Part shown: positions 50,208-60,242 of the stretch, in pieces | Layout of the letters: each line of letters starts with the position of its first letter | Numbering within the stretch: position 1 is the first letter of the stretch | Origin: Proteobacteria bacterium SG_bin9 | GTDB taxonomy: Bacteria; Pseudomonadota; Alphaproteobacteria; Rhizobiales; Xanthobacteraceae | Direction of reading: 5' to 3' | DNA: 64,000 nucleotides | Assembly: GCA_002083525.1 (NCBI GenBank) | Contig: LWDM01000023.1 | Coordinates: 65,693-129,692, forward strand | Made by a program: the position numbers and the translations under genes | The notes under the pieces: model-generated | The model's input: the letters and a program-made list of their open reading frames with translations, nothing else | Databases searched by the model: none | Told to the model about the DNA's origin: nothing

Positions 50208-51476
50208 ATGAAAGTGGTCGTTCTCGGAAGCGGCGTGATCGGCGTTACCACGGCCTACTTTCTTGCAAAGGCCGGACATGACGTGACCGTGATCGATCGC
50301 CAGCCCGGGCCGGGGCTGGAAACCAGCTTCGCGAATGCGGGCGAGATTTCTCCCGGCTATGCCTCGCCGTGGGCCGGACCGGGCGTGCCGATGAAGGCCA
50401 TCAAGTGGCTGACCATGCGGCACGGGCCGCTGGTGATCCGGCCGAAGCTCGATCCCGCCATGTGGCTGTGGATGCTGCAGACCCTGCGCAACTGCACCAG
50501 CGCACGCTACGCGCGCAACAAAGGCCGCATGGTGCGGCTTGCCGAATACAGCCGCGACGTGCTGCGCGAGCTGCGGCGCGACACCAACATCGCCTACGAC
50601 AATCGGGCGCAGGGAACGCTGCAGCTTTTTCGCAAGCAGGCGCAGGTGGACGCGGCGGCGAGCGACATCGCCGTTCTCAGAGATTACGGCGTGCCGTTTG
50701 AAGTACTCGACGCGAACGGCTGCGCGAAGGCGGAACCAGCACTCGAAAGTGTGCGCGGAAAAATCGCCGGCGGTCTTCGATTGCCGGGCGACGAAACCGG
50801 CGACTGCCAGATGTTCACCGCGAAACTCGCCGAGCTGGCAGCTACGCTCGGCGTTCAATTCCGTTACGGCATCACGATTCAGGGTCTGGTGACGGAGGGC
50901 AACCGGATCGCGTCGGTCGCGACCGGCGCCGGGCCAATGCTGGCCGATGCGTTCGTCGTCGCGCTCGGCAGCTATTCGCCGCTGCTGGTCAAGCGCATCG
51001 GCATCGCCCTGCCGGTGTTTCCGGTGAAGGGCTATTCGATCACGCTGCCGATCACCGACCCTGCCGGCGCGCCGGAGTCCACCGTGATGGACGAAAGTTA
51101 CAAGGTCGCGATCACGCGATTGGGTGATCGCATCCGTGTCGGCGGCACCGCGGAACTCGCTGGCTATAGCCTTGCGCTCGATCCGGCGCGACGCAGCACG
51201 CTCGATCATTCGGTATCGGACCTGTTTCCACGCGGCGGCGATCTGTCGAAAGCGACGTTCTGGTGCGGCCTGCGGCCGATGACGCCGGACGGCGCACCCG
51301 TGGTCGGCGCAACGCCTTACGCCAATCTTTATCTCAACACCGGACATGGCACGCTCGGCTGGACCATGGCCTGCGGCTCCGCCCGGGTGCTGGCGGATCA
51401 AATCTCCGGCCGCACGCCTGATATCGATACGTCCGAGCTTCGTATCGCGCGCTACGGCGGCAGCGGCTTCCGGTGA
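50208..51476 (+). CDS. dadA: D-amino acid dehydrogenase (DadA-like FAD oxidoreductase)
   Basis: A 422-residue flavoenzyme of the DAO family. The FAD motif is [20 protein letters not shown] (residues 4-23) followed by the acidic [29 protein letters not shown], which is typical of DadA. The C-terminal region [36 protein letters not shown] closes the FAD fold. It oxidises D-amino acids to imino acids and passes electrons to the respiratory chain. ATG 50208 starts exactly at the Rossmann strand. It ends 5 nt from the convergent acyl-CoA synthetase stop and is divergent from ridA. Confidence 0.9.
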   Translation: MKVVVLGSGVIGVTTAYFLAKAGHDVTVIDRQPGPGLETSFANAGEISPGYASPWAGPGVPMKAIKWLTMRHGPLVIRPKLDPAMWLWMLQTLRNCTSARYARNKGRMVRLAEYSRDVLRELRRDTNIAYDNRAQGTLQLFRKQAQVDAAASDIAVLRDYGVPFEVLDANGCAKAEPALESVRGKIAGGLRLPGDETGDCQMFTAKLAELAATLGVQFRYGITIQGLVTEGNRIASVATGAGPMLADAFVVALGSYSPLLVKRIGIALPVFPVKGYSITLPITDPAGAPESTVMDESYKVAITRLGDRIRVGGTAELAGYSLALDPARRSTLDHSVSDLFPRGGDLSKATFWCGLRPMTPDGAPVVGATPYANLYLNTGHGTLGWTMACGSARVLADQISGRTPDIDTSELRIARYGGSGFR

Positions 51477-51481
51477 CGGGC

Positions 51482-53002
51482 TTATGCGGTCGCGGCCTTT
51501 TCCCAATAGGGGTCGCGCAGTTTCTTTTTGAAGATTTTGCCGCTGGCTTCACGCGGCAGCGCTTCGACAAAGACGATGTCCTTCGGCACCTTGAAGTTGG
51601 CGAGCCGGCCGCGCAGATAGCCCTGTACCGCTTCGGATGTCAGCTTTGCCAGCCCGTCGGGTTCAATATAAGCGCACAGGCGCTCGCCAAACTCCGCGTC
51701 CGGAATGCCGAACACCGCGCAGTCCCGCACGCCATCCATCGCGATCAAGGTGCCTTCAATCTCGGCCGGATAGATGTTGACGCCGCCGGAGATCACCATG
51801 TCGCGTTTGCGGTCGCACAGGAAGAGATACCCGTCTTCATCGAGGTAGCCGACGTCACCCACGCTGACGAGACCCTCGCGACCCGCTTCCGCCCGCGCTT
51901 GCGCGTTGCCGTGATAGTCAAAATCCGACAGCGCCGTCTGGCGCATGAAGATTTCGCCCGGCTCGTTGATGCCGCGCGGTTCGCCATTCGGTCCGAAAAT
52001 CTTAACGACGCCGCCTTCGATGGCGCGGCCGACGGTGCCCGGTTTCGCCAGTGCCTCGGCCGACGAGTGCCAGATCGGAATGCCGGTTTCGGTCGAGCCG
52101 AAATACTCGTTGATGACCGGGCCCCACCACGCGATCATCGCTTTCTTGAGATGGACCGGACACGGCGCAGCGCCGTGCACGATGAAGCGCAGCGACGAGA
52201 GATCGTACTTGCGCTTGATGTCGTCGGGCAGACGCAGCAGCCGCACGAACATGGTCGGCACCATGTGCATATGGGTGACGCCGTGCCGCTGGATCAGGCT
52301 CAGCAGATCCTCCGGATCGAAGCGCGGCTCGAGCACGATGGTGCAGCCGTGATTGAACGCGCGCATGCCATAGGAGTTCGGCGCGGAATGATACATCGGG
52401 CCGTTCATGAGAACGACCTGATTGTCATTCGGCTTCGTGCCGTAAGAGATTTCGCCGACACGATCCGCAGCCGCGGCCAGTTCGGGCGGCAACGGTTTGC
52501 GGCGAACGCCTTTTGGCTTTCCGGTCGTGCCGGATGTGTAGAACATCGGCGACGTGCGCACGGTCGAAGCCGGCGCCGGCTGTTGGCCGTCGCGCCACGT
52601 ATCCCAGTTCGCCGCCCCTGCGGGAACCGAAGCGTCCTTCACAGCGACGTTGAATGCGGCTGCGATCTCCGGCGGCGTTTCGACAACGAAGAGCTTCACG
52701 TCCTTCGGCAGTTCCGCGGCGATCTGCGGCAGCAGGTCCGCGTGACACACCAACACCTTCGCGCCGCTGTCGGCGAGGATGTAGGCTACTTCCTCGCCCT
52801 TCAGGTGCCAGTTGATCGGCACGATCGGCGAACCGATCGCCGATGCCGCACCCGAAGCCTCGAAGAACGCGAAGTCGTTGCGCAGCATCGCCGCAACCGG
52901 CACACCGTTACTCAAGCCAAGCGCGCGGAGGCCGCCCGCCGCACGCGCAATCCGGTCGTGAATCTCCGCATAGGAGATCCGGCGCTCACCGCTGATGATC
53001 AT
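51482..53002 (-). CDS. AMP-dependent acyl-CoA synthetase
   Basis: A 506-residue ANL-superfamily ligase. The P-loop is FYTSGTTGKPKGVR near 153-166, A4/A5 motif NEYFGSTETG near 290-299, hinge/ATP region VGDVGYLDEDGYLFLCDRKRDMVISGG near 385-412 and the catalytic Lys in LPREASGKIFKKKL near 485-498. It activates a carboxylic acid to an acyl-CoA through an acyl-adenylate. It lacks about 20-30 residues that many relatives have before ISGERRISYAEI, so the start may be slightly short. It follows the binding-protein gene by 15 nt. Confidence 0.88.
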   Translation of the reverse strand: MIISGERRISYAEIHDRIARAAGGLRALGLSNGVPVAAMLRNDFAFFEASGAASAIGSPIVPINWHLKGEEVAYILADSGAKVLVCHADLLPQIAAELPKDVKLFVVETPPEIAAAFNVAVKDASVPAGAANWDTWRDGQQPAPASTVRTSPMFYTSGTTGKPKGVRRKPLPPELAAAADRVGEISYGTKPNDNQVVLMNGPMYHSAPNSYGMRAFNHGCTIVLEPRFDPEDLLSLIQRHGVTHMHMVPTMFVRLLRLPDDIKRKYDLSSLRFIVHGAAPCPVHLKKAMIAWWGPVINEYFGSTETGIPIWHSSAEALAKPGTVGRAIEGGVVKIFGPNGEPRGINEPGEIFMRQTALSDFDYHGNAQARAEAGREGLVSVGDVGYLDEDGYLFLCDRKRDMVISGGVNIYPAEIEGTLIAMDGVRDCAVFGIPDAEFGERLCAYIEPDGLAKLTSEAVQGYLRGRLANFKVPKDIVFVEALPREASGKIFKKKLRDPYWEKAATA

Positions 53003-53017
53003 GACGCCACGTCCTGT

Positions 53018-54202
53018 TCAGCGATCGTCGATCAGGTCGCTGATCGCAATCCAGCTCTTGCCATTGAAGCGGCGCAGCATCAACTGCTGAAACGGCAGGT
53101 AGTCGTCTGCACCGGTGTTCACCATCACGCCGGGCAGAAGCAGCGGAACTTTCACATCCCGCAATGCAGCCGCCTGCTTCTTGATATTCTCGCTGCTGAA
53201 GTCGTTGCCGCAGGCCTTCAGCACCGCAAGCATGAGGTTGGCGTACATGTAGCCGGCGGCGTAATTGCTGTTACGGGTATCGATGCCCGGCATGTACTGC
53301 TTCATGAAGGCATAGAAATCCTTCACATCCTGATCGTTCGCCCACTGCTCGTCGAACACGTCCTTCTGATAGCTGGACGTCACGAGGCCCACAGCATTCT
53401 CAAGACCGGCCGGCTCGAGGAACGTGATCGAAGAAGCGGAGGTTGGGACATAGGTCACCTCCGGCTTCCAGCCGATTTCCGCCATTCCCTTGATCATCTG
53501 CGAGGTGAACTTGCCGAGCGTCACACCGTAGAGCACGTCGGCACCCGAGCCCTTCAGCATCGCAAGCTGCGAGCTGATGGTCGGTGCGCTGGTCTCATAA
53601 TTCGCTTCGGCAATGATCATCGACGCGGCTTTGGGACCGAGCGTACGCTTGAAGCCTGCGACATAGTCGCGGCCGAAGTCGTCGTTCTGCGAGAGAATGG
53701 CGATCTTTGCATTCGGCTTGGTCTGCAGAATGTGCTTGGCGTAGACGACGCCCTCGGTCTCGTAAGCCGCCATGCCCGGCATAGTGTACGGGAAGCCCTT
53801 CGGATCGGCCCATTTGGTGGCGCCGCTCAGCACGAATAGCTGCGGCACTTTCTTGGCATTCAGATAGCGATGCACCGAGTTGTTCGTCGCGGTGCCGAGC
53901 GAGCCGAACATGACGGCGACCTCGTCCTGCTCGACCAGTTTGCGCGTATGCTCGACGGTTTTCGGCGGCGCATACGCATCGTCGAGGCTCATGAACTTGA
54001 CCTTGCGGCCGTTGATTCCGCCTTCGGCGTTGACCTTGTTGAAGAACGCTTCCTGTACGCGGCCGATCGCACCGAAACCGGACAACGGACCGCTGTAGGG
54101 CAGCGTCTGCCCAATCCGGATTTCACCTTTGGTATCAGCAGTGGCACTGGCGGCCATCAGCGCAGCCGATACCGCCGTCAGAAACGCAATTGCCCTCTTC
54201 AT
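53018..54202 (-). CDS. ABC transporter substrate-binding protein, LivK-like orphan
   Basis: A 394-residue Peripla_BP_6 protein with a signal peptide ending at ATA near residue 22. The mature part has IRIGQTLPYSGPLSGFGAIGRVQEAFFNKVNAEGGINGRKV, then DDAYAPPKTVEHTRKLVEQDEVAVMFGSLGTATN. It resembles the group found beside acyl-CoA synthetases and aromatic or short-acid degradation genes. No permease or ATPase is adjacent, so it may borrow another liv system, possibly that at 31652-34202. It lies between nitronate monooxygenase and acyl-CoA synthetase in one direction. Confidence 0.88.
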   Translation of the reverse strand: MKRAIAFLTAVSAALMAASATADTKGEIRIGQTLPYSGPLSGFGAIGRVQEAFFNKVNAEGGINGRKVKFMSLDDAYAPPKTVEHTRKLVEQDEVAVMFGSLGTATNNSVHRYLNAKKVPQLFVLSGATKWADPKGFPYTMPGMAAYETEGVVYAKHILQTKPNAKIAILSQNDDFGRDYVAGFKRTLGPKAASMIIAEANYETSAPTISSQLAMLKGSGADVLYGVTLGKFTSQMIKGMAEIGWKPEVTYVPTSASSITFLEPAGLENAVGLVTSSYQKDVFDEQWANDQDVKDFYAFMKQYMPGIDTRNSNYAAGYMYANLMLAVLKACGNDFSSENIKKQAAALRDVKVPLLLPGVMVNTGADDYLPFQQLMLRRFNGKSWIAISDLIDDR

Positions 54203-54242
54203 TGTTCGCTCCCTCGTCGTCTCGTTTTATTTTTGGATTGAC

Positions 54243-55217
54243 TCAGGCGCTGGCACGCTGAGCAAAGTCGCTGCGCGCCAGGTTGTATTCGTCGCGGAGA
54301 CGCTGAACGAGGTCCGCAACCGGTGGCGCATCGACAATCTGGCCGATGCCCTGACCCGAACCCCAGATGTCGCGCCAGGCTTTCGCCTTGGTGTTGCCGC
54401 CCGAGCCGAAATTCATCTTTGTCTTATCGGCGATCGGCAGATTGTCCGGATCGAGACCGGCAGCGACGATCGACGGTCCGAGATAGTTGCCGTGAACGCC
54501 GGTAAACAAGTTCGAGTAGACGATGTCGTGGGCCGCGTGATCGATCAGGCCCTGCTTGTAGGCCGGCGCAGCATTGGCTTCCTCGGTCGCGATGAATCGC
54601 GTGCCCATGTAGGCAAGGTCCGCACCCAGCGCGACAGCCGAAGCGATGCCCCAGCCGTCGGAGATCGCGCCCGAAAGCAGCACCGCGCCCTTGAACCACT
54701 GCTTGACCTCGCGCACCAACGCGAATGGCGACAGTGTGCCGGCGTGACCACCCGCACCGGCGCAGACGAGAATGAGGCCGTCGACGCCCTGCTCGACCGC
54801 CTTGCGCGCGTGCTTGACGTTGATCACGTCGTGGAACACGACGCCACCATAGGAATGCGCCGCCGCGACAAGTTCGGCCGGTGGTCGTAACGAGGTGATG
54901 ATGATCGGCACCTTGTGCTTCACGCACGTTTCCATGTCCTGCATCAGCCGGTCGTTCGATGCGTGGCAAATCTGGTTGACCGCATACGGCGCGACCTTGG
55001 CCGTCGGGTTTTTCGCCTTGTACTCACCGAGTTCGCTCTCGATGCGCGTGAGCCACTCGCCGAGGACGTGCGCCGGGCGAGCGTTCAGAGCCGGAAACGA
55101 TCCGATGACGCCCGCCTTGCACTGGGCGATGACGAGCTCCGGCCCGGAAATGATGAACAACGGCGACCCAAGCACCGGGAGCGAGATGTTGTTCCGAATG
55201 AAATCTGGCAACGCCAT
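54243..55217 (-). CDS. Nitronate monooxygenase
   Basis: A 324-residue FMN-dependent TIM-barrel enzyme (2-nitropropane dioxygenase family). Features are the N-terminal LPVLGSPLFIISGPELVIAQCKAG, the catalytic His in CAGAGGHAGTLSPF near 172, FMN phosphate contacts LLSGAISDGWGIASAVALGADLAYMGTRFIAT near 200-230, and a C-terminal IDAPP region. It oxidises alkyl nitronates to carbonyl compounds and nitrite. It is the first gene of a three-gene minus-strand unit and is divergent from a LysR gene, its likely regulator. Confidence 0.9.
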   Translation of the reverse strand: MALPDFIRNNISLPVLGSPLFIISGPELVIAQCKAGVIGSFPALNARPAHVLGEWLTRIESELGEYKAKNPTAKVAPYAVNQICHASNDRLMQDMETCVKHKVPIIITSLRPPAELVAAAHSYGGVVFHDVINVKHARKAVEQGVDGLILVCAGAGGHAGTLSPFALVREVKQWFKGAVLLSGAISDGWGIASAVALGADLAYMGTRFIATEEANAAPAYKQGLIDHAAHDIVYSNLFTGVHGNYLGPSIVAAGLDPDNLPIADKTKMNFGSGGNTKAKAWRDIWGSGQGIGQIVDAPPVADLVQRLRDEYNLARSDFAQRASA

Positions 55218-55269
55218 GGGTGAATCCTCCTGGACGCCGCAACCTTAATTCTTGACCCACGAGCTGGAC

Positions 55270-55307
55270 TGTACAAGATCGTTCAACTACACAAACGGAT
55301 TTGTACA
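55270..55307. promoter_or_regulatory. Inverted heptamers in the nitronate monooxygenase / lysR promoter region
   Basis: TGTACAA (55270-55276) and TTGTACA (55301-55307) form exact inverted arms 24 nt apart, in the 89-nt gap of a divergent pair. LysR-type regulators often bind such regions next to their own gene. The right arm overlaps the lysR start codon. Confidence 0.4.
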
Positions 55308-56194
55308 TGGATTGGGACCTTTACCGGACCTTCGCCGCCGTGATGGAGACGCGAAGCTATCTCGGGGCTTCGCGGCGGCTCGGCACAAGTCATCCGACTG
55401 TGGCGCGCGATATCGCCGCGCTTGAGCGCGGGCTCGGCACCCGGCTGTTCGTGCGCGCCGATGACGGATTGGTGCCGACGTCGCACGGACAAAAGCTCAG
55501 CGAACATGTGCAGACGATGGCCGGCGCCGCGCTGAGGGCCTCGGCGGCGATCGGTGCGCGGGGCACAGAGACGCGGGGCAGCGTCAAGCTCTCGATCGGC
55601 CCGACCATCGCCACCTACTGGCTGATGCCGCACGTCGCTCCCTTTCTCGAGCTGCACCCGCACATCGAACTTGAACTGGTAACGCATCCCTTTCCGGCAA
55701 GTGTCAGCAAGCGCGAGGCGGACATTATTCTGCGGATCGAGCGCGGCAGCGACGAAAGCCTTGTCGGCCGCAAGGTGGCGCGGCTCGGTGTCGGCTTCTA
55801 TGCATCGAAAGCTTACGTCGCTCGCCATGGGCTCCCCCAGCACCGGGGAGACTGGCGCAGCCATCGCATCATCGGTTTCGGCGACAAGGCAACAAACGCC
55901 GAGCTCGGACGCTGGAGCGATCATGTTGCCCGTGAGGCCTCGGTCGTGATGCGCTGCTCCTCGCAATCAGACATGCTGGCCGCAGCCCGCGCCAGCATCG
56001 GCATCTGCGCCATGTCGTGCATCGCCGGCGATGCACACAGCGATCTGGTGCGTGTCGCGCCGCAGAAGCTCGCGACCGGATCGGATCTTTGGCTCCTCGC
56101 GCATCCGGACCTGATCGACCAGCCGGTCGTCCGCAAGGTGCTCGCCTTCGTCAGCGAGCGCGCCCGCGCCGACCGGACGAAATTGCGCGGCTGA
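55307..56194 (+). CDS. LysR family transcriptional regulator
   Basis: A 295-residue LysR-type regulator. The N-terminal winged HTH (residues 1-60) reads MDWDLYRTFAAVMETRSYLG then TSHPTVARDIAALERGLGTRLFVR. The effector domain (about 88-290) has GSVKLSIGPTIATYWLMPHVAPFLELHPHI. ATG 55307 was preferred to TTG 55301. It probably controls the divergent nitronate monooxygenase unit and its own expression, the usual layout for this family. The inducer is unknown. Confidence 0.88.
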   Translation: MDWDLYRTFAAVMETRSYLGASRRLGTSHPTVARDIAALERGLGTRLFVRADDGLVPTSHGQKLSEHVQTMAGAALRASAAIGARGTETRGSVKLSIGPTIATYWLMPHVAPFLELHPHIELELVTHPFPASVSKREADIILRIERGSDESLVGRKVARLGVGFYASKAYVARHGLPQHRGDWRSHRIIGFGDKATNAELGRWSDHVAREASVVMRCSSQSDMLAAARASIGICAMSCIAGDAHSDLVRVAPQKLATGSDLWLLAHPDLIDQPVVRKVLAFVSERARADRTKLRG

Positions 56195-56246
56195 TCCATC
56201 GACCGTGCAGCGGAATCGCAGAACGTCCGTTCGTGCTCGCCCGCGA

Positions 56247-57290
56247 CTAAGAGGCCACACGGCCCTCTTCCACCGCGTGGCAGGCGACCTGAACGCTGCC
56301 CTGCGCGGTCATCTGTGGCTGCTCGATCTTGCAGCGCTCGGCGGCCAGCGGACAGCGCGGATGGAAGGCGCAGCCCGACGGCGGAGAAATCGGATTCGGA
56401 ATCTCGCCGACGATCGGCTTGCGCTGGCGGCCGATCATCTCGAGGTCAGGCACCGCGTCGAGCAGCATGCGGGTGTAGGGATGGCGCGGCCGTTGAAACA
56501 ACTCCTCCCCTGGCCCTATCTCCACCAGACGCCCGAGATAGATCACGCCGATGCGTGTCGCCATCTGACGAACGACCGCGAGATTGTGCGAAATGAACAG
56601 GTATGTCAGCCCGAGGCGATCCTGCAGATCGCGCATCAGGTTGAGAATCTGCGCTTGCACCGACACGTCCAGCGCCGAGGTCGGCTCGTCGCAGACGATG
56701 AACTCCGGATTGGCGGAGAGCGCGCGCGCAATCGCGATGCGCTGACGCTGCCCGCCGGAGAACTCGTGCGGATACTTTTTGCCGTCGGCGGGATCGAGCC
56801 GGACGAGCTTCAGCAGCTCTCCGACACGCTCCTCGATCGCGGTTTCCCCTTCAATCAAACCGAACGCACGGATCGGCTCGGCAATGATGCGATCGACCCG
56901 CCAGCGCGGGTTGAGACTCGCGAACGGATCCTGAAAGATCATCTGCATGCGCTGGCGCAGTTTCTCACGCACCGCGCTTTGTTTCGGGTCGGACATGGAG
57001 ATGCCGTCGACCAAAACCTGCCCCGATGATGGCGGCAACAAGCCGACCACCATGCGCGCGATGGTCGATTTGCCCGACCCGGACTCACCGACGAATGCCA
57101 GCGTCTCCCGCCGCGCGATCTCGAACGACACATCGGACACGGCTCTCAGCGTCTGCTTTGGCAACCGTCCGACGAAGCGCTCAAGCCACGGCTGCGAGAC
57201 GTCGAAGATGCACGTCAGATGATCGGCCACGACCAGCGGCTTGGCGAGGTTCTCGCCCATGACGCGCTCCGGTGCTGCGACCGTACTCAT
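56247..57290 (-). CDS. dppF: Peptide ABC transporter ATP-binding protein (DppF-type)
   Basis: A 347-residue ABC ATPase. Walker A is GESGSGKST near 68-76, Q-loop MQMIFQDPFASLNPRWRV near 120-137, signature FSGGQRQRIAIARAL near 175-189, Walker B FIVCDEPTSALD near 195-206. The C-terminal oligopeptide/dipeptide domain contains NPISPPSGCAFHPRCPLA with its cysteines, followed by more (ERCKIEQP). In some family members these bind an Fe-S cluster. The start at 57290 follows from the ATGA overlap with dppD. Last gene of the second dpp operon. Confidence 0.9.
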   Translation of the reverse strand: MSTVAAPERVMGENLAKPLVVADHLTCIFDVSQPWLERFVGRLPKQTLRAVSDVSFEIARRETLAFVGESGSGKSTIARMVVGLLPPSSGQVLVDGISMSDPKQSAVREKLRQRMQMIFQDPFASLNPRWRVDRIIAEPIRAFGLIEGETAIEERVGELLKLVRLDPADGKKYPHEFSGGQRQRIAIARALSANPEFIVCDEPTSALDVSVQAQILNLMRDLQDRLGLTYLFISHNLAVVRQMATRIGVIYLGRLVEIGPGEELFQRPRHPYTRMLLDAVPDLEMIGRQRKPIVGEIPNPISPPSGCAFHPRCPLAAERCKIEQPQMTAQGSVQVACHAVEEGRVAS

Positions 57291-58264
57291 ACGACTGCTT
57301 CCTTGGCGTAGAGCCAGCACGCGGCCTGCGAGCTTTCGACATGCAACAACTCCGGTCGCTCGATACAGCAACGCGCGAACACGTCGGGACAGCGCGGATT
57401 GAACGCGCACCCTGGAGGGATGGCAGTGAGGCGCGGCATTGCACCGGGGATCTGAGCGAGCCGTTCGGAACGGCCGGTCAGCGGCGGGATGGCGCCCATC
57501 AGACCGCGCGTATAGGGATGATGCGCGTGCTTGATGACGTTACGCACCGGGCCGATCTCAGCAATGCGGCCGGCGTACATGACGGCGACGCGATCCGCCG
57601 TCTCGGCAATGACGCCCATGTCATGGGTGATCAGCATGATGGCGACGCCGTGATCGCGGCAGAGGCGTTTCATCAAGCCGATGATCTGCGCCTGCACCGA
57701 GACGTCGAGCGCGGTCGTCGGCTCATCGGCGATGATCAGCTCCGGCTCAGCCGCAAGTGCGAGCGCCAGCACCACGCGCTGGCGCATGCCGCCCGAGAAA
57801 TGGTGCGGATAGGAATCAATACGACGTTCGGCCGCAGGAATACCGACTTCGACGAGCAATGAGACGGCGCGATCGCGCGCCTTCGCCGTGCTCATTCCGG
57901 TGTGTATCTGGATGGTCTCGACCAGTTGCTCGCCGATCCGGAACAGCGGGTTGAGCGAAGTCAGCGGGTCCTGAAACACCACGCCGATCCGCTTACCGCG
58001 GATCTTGCGCATCGCCTCCTGGGGCAGATGGTCGATCCGCTCGCCGTCGAGCCGGATTTCGCCGCTGGCGATGCGCCCCGGCGGCTCAAGCAAGCCGATG
58101 ATCGCCGCACCCGTGAGCGACTTGCCCGCGCCCGACTCGCCCACCACACCCAGCACCTCTCCGCGCGCGATATCGAACGACACATCGTTGACGGCGGTGA
58201 GAATGCCACGCCGTGTCGGGAACTCGACCCGCAGATTGGAAACTGAAAGAAGTGGTCCGGTCAT
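57287..58264 (-). CDS. dppD: Peptide ABC transporter ATP-binding protein (DppD-type)
   Basis: A 325-residue ABC ATPase. Walker A is [11 protein letters not shown] near 42-52, signature [15 protein letters not shown] near 157-171, Walker [13 protein letters not shown] near 177-188, switch His in [11 protein letters not shown]. The C-terminal peptide-transporter domain has [19 protein letters not shown]. The ATG at 58264 overlaps the dppC stop and its own stop overlaps dppF. Unlike the riboswitch-headed locus, the two ATPases are separate genes here. Confidence 0.9.
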   Translation of the reverse strand: MTGPLLSVSNLRVEFPTRRGILTAVNDVSFDIARGEVLGVVGESGAGKSLTGAAIIGLLEPPGRIASGEIRLDGERIDHLPQEAMRKIRGKRIGVVFQDPLTSLNPLFRIGEQLVETIQIHTGMSTAKARDRAVSLLVEVGIPAAERRIDSYPHHFSGGMRQRVVLALALAAEPELIIADEPTTALDVSVQAQIIGLMKRLCRDHGVAIMLITHDMGVIAETADRVAVMYAGRIAEIGPVRNVIKHAHHPYTRGLMGAIPPLTGRSERLAQIPGAMPRLTAIPPGCAFNPRCPDVFARCCIERPELLHVESSQAACWLYAKEAVV

Positions 58265-59214
58265 CGTAGTTTCGGATTCAATGCATCGCGCAGCCAGTCG
58301 CCGAACAAGTTGATCGACAGCGCGATGGTTACAAGCGCGAGTGACGGAAACAGAATGATCCACCATTCACCGGAATACAGAAACTGCTGGCCGACGCGGA
58401 TCAAAGTACCGAGCGACGGTTGTGTCGGCGGCATGCCGACGCCGAGGAACGACAAGGTCGCCTCCTCCAGCACCGCGAGCGCCAGATTGACGGTAGCGAT
58501 CACAAGGATCGGTCCGGCGACGTTCGGCAGAACGTGACTGACCATCACCGAAAATGGCCGGCGACCGATCACCCGCGCCGCGTCGACATATTCCTTGCGT
58601 TTTTCGACCAGGGTCGACGCCCGCACCGTGCGCGCATACTGCGCCCAGTTCGACAGGCCGATCGCGACTGTCATCACCGCAAACGTCATCTGCTCGTGCA
58701 GCGACGGATGAATCAGGCCACGGGCGATTCCGAAGACCAAAAGCGCGACGAGAATGGCCGGAAACGAGAGCTGAATATCGGCGATACGCATCGCCAAGGC
58801 TTCGGTCCGGCCACCGACATAGCCTGCGATCAACCCAAGCGAGACGCCGAGGACAAGCGAGAACATCGTCGATGCGATGCCGATAAGGAGCGATACGCGC
58901 GAGCCGTAAAGGATGGCGGAGTACATATCGCGGCCCTGGCTGTCCGCGCCAAGACCGAAGATCATGCCGGAGCCGGCGCCGGCCTCACCTGGCGGCGTGA
59001 AGCCGTCCATCAAGTTGAGCGTCGCCGCATCGAACGGGTTCTGCGGCGTGATGAAACCCGCGAATGCGGTCGCAAGCACGATCACAATGGTGACAAACGC
59101 AGAAGCGACGGCGACGGGTGAAGTTCTAAAGGAGTAGCCGACATCGGAATCCCAGGCACGCGCGAGAAAGCTTGCTCTTGCTTTTCCTATCTCGCCTGCG
59201 GATTGGACCGTCAT
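58261..59214 (-). CDS. dppC: Peptide ABC transporter permease (DppC-type)
   Basis: A 317-residue permease. The first transmembrane helix is near 35-55 (VAVASAFVTIVIVLATAFAG). The conserved loop is GLGADSQGRDMYSAILYGSRVSLLIGI. The EAA loop reads YVDAARVIGRRPFSVMVSHVLPN, and [15 protein letters not shown] ends the protein as in the family. It starts 12 nt after the dppB stop and overlaps dppD by 4 nt. Confidence 0.9.
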   Translation of the reverse strand: MTVQSAGEIGKARASFLARAWDSDVGYSFRTSPVAVASAFVTIVIVLATAFAGFITPQNPFDAATLNLMDGFTPPGEAGAGSGMIFGLGADSQGRDMYSAILYGSRVSLLIGIASTMFSLVLGVSLGLIAGYVGGRTEALAMRIADIQLSFPAILVALLVFGIARGLIHPSLHEQMTFAVMTVAIGLSNWAQYARTVRASTLVEKRKEYVDAARVIGRRPFSVMVSHVLPNVAGPILVIATVNLALAVLEEATLSFLGVGMPPTQPSLGTLIRVGQQFLYSGEWWIILFPSLALVTIALSINLFGDWLRDALNPKLR

Positions 59215-59226
59215 GCTTGCCGCGCC

Positions 59227-60189
59227 TCAGGATTTCAGCCGCGGATCGATCGCGACATAAACGAAGTCGGTCAGAACGTTGACCACCGCAAACACCAGCG
59301 CAACGAACATCAGATACGCCGCCATCACCGGGATATCGACGAACTGCACTGCGTTGACGAACAGAGCGCCGAGACCCGGCCACTGGAACACGGTCTCGGT
59401 CACGATGGCGAAGGCAATGACCGAACCGAGCTGGAGGCCGACGATCGTCACCACCGGGATCATGGTATTGCGCAGCGCATGCCGAAACTCGATGCGGCGC
59501 TCAGGAATACCGCGCGCCCGCGCAAACCGCACATACTCCGTGCGCATGGTTTCCAGCATCTCTGCGCGGACCAGTCGCATGATCAGCGTGAGCTGAAAGA
59601 AGCCCAGCGTCAGCACCGGCAGAATCAGCGACTTGCGTCCGCTCTCGGTCAGAAGTCCGGTCGTCCACCAGCCGAGCCGCACCACGTCGCCACGCCCGAA
59701 CGACGGCAGCCAACCGAGATACACAGCAAACAGGAAAATAAGGCCGATGCCGATGAGAAACGTCGGCAATGAGACGCCGATCAGCGAGATCACCATGATG
59801 ACATTAGCGACGATGCCGCGCCGGTTGATTGCCGCGTAGACGCCGAAGGCGACGCCAAAGACGAATGCAAAGAGCGCGGACAGCACCGCGAGCTCGAGTG
59901 TGGCCGGCAAGCGCTCGGCCAGAAGATCGGCGACCGGCCGCGCCTGCCGATACGAGATGCCGAAGTCACCCTGCGCCGCATGGCTCAGGAAACGCGCGAA
60001 CTGAACCGGAAACGGATCGTTCAACCCGAGCCGCTCGGCCAGCTCGGCGCGATCGGCGTCGGTCGCTTCCTGACCGGCAAGGGTCGCGACCGGATCGCCG
60101 ACAAAGCGGAACATGGAAAAGGCGATCAGCCCCACCGTCAGGATGACGAGGGCGCCCTGCAACAGGCTGCGGACGAGATACGCGATCAT
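59227..60189 (-). CDS. dppB: Peptide ABC transporter permease (DppB-type)
   Basis: A 320-residue permease starting MIAYLVRSLLQGALVILTVG, then SMFRFVGDPVATLAG, LGLNDPFPVQFARFL and GDFGISYRQARPVADLLAERLPATLEL, all standard for DppB. The ATPase-coupling loop is YVRFARARGIPERRIEFRHALRN. The C-terminus ends in LTDFVYVAIDPRLKS. It lies 53 nt after the binding-protein stop in a five-gene unit. Confidence 0.9.
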   Translation of the reverse strand: MIAYLVRSLLQGALVILTVGLIAFSMFRFVGDPVATLAGQEATDADRAELAERLGLNDPFPVQFARFLSHAAQGDFGISYRQARPVADLLAERLPATLELAVLSALFAFVFGVAFGVYAAINRRGIVANVIMVISLIGVSLPTFLIGIGLIFLFAVYLGWLPSFGRGDVVRLGWWTTGLLTESGRKSLILPVLTLGFFQLTLIMRLVRAEMLETMRTEYVRFARARGIPERRIEFRHALRNTMIPVVTIVGLQLGSVIAFAIVTETVFQWPGLGALFVNAVQFVDIPVMAAYLMFVALVFAVVNVLTDFVYVAIDPRLKS

Positions 60190-60242
60190 GCAAAACGCCT
60201 GCGAGAGCTTGTTGTATCAAGCTCCCGCAATTCCGTTCGCGA

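Noticed and set aside
53018..54202. Reading the LivK-like protein as part of a full local transporter
   Set aside because: No permease or ATPase of the liv type lies within the same unit; the nearest liv genes are about 19 kb away.
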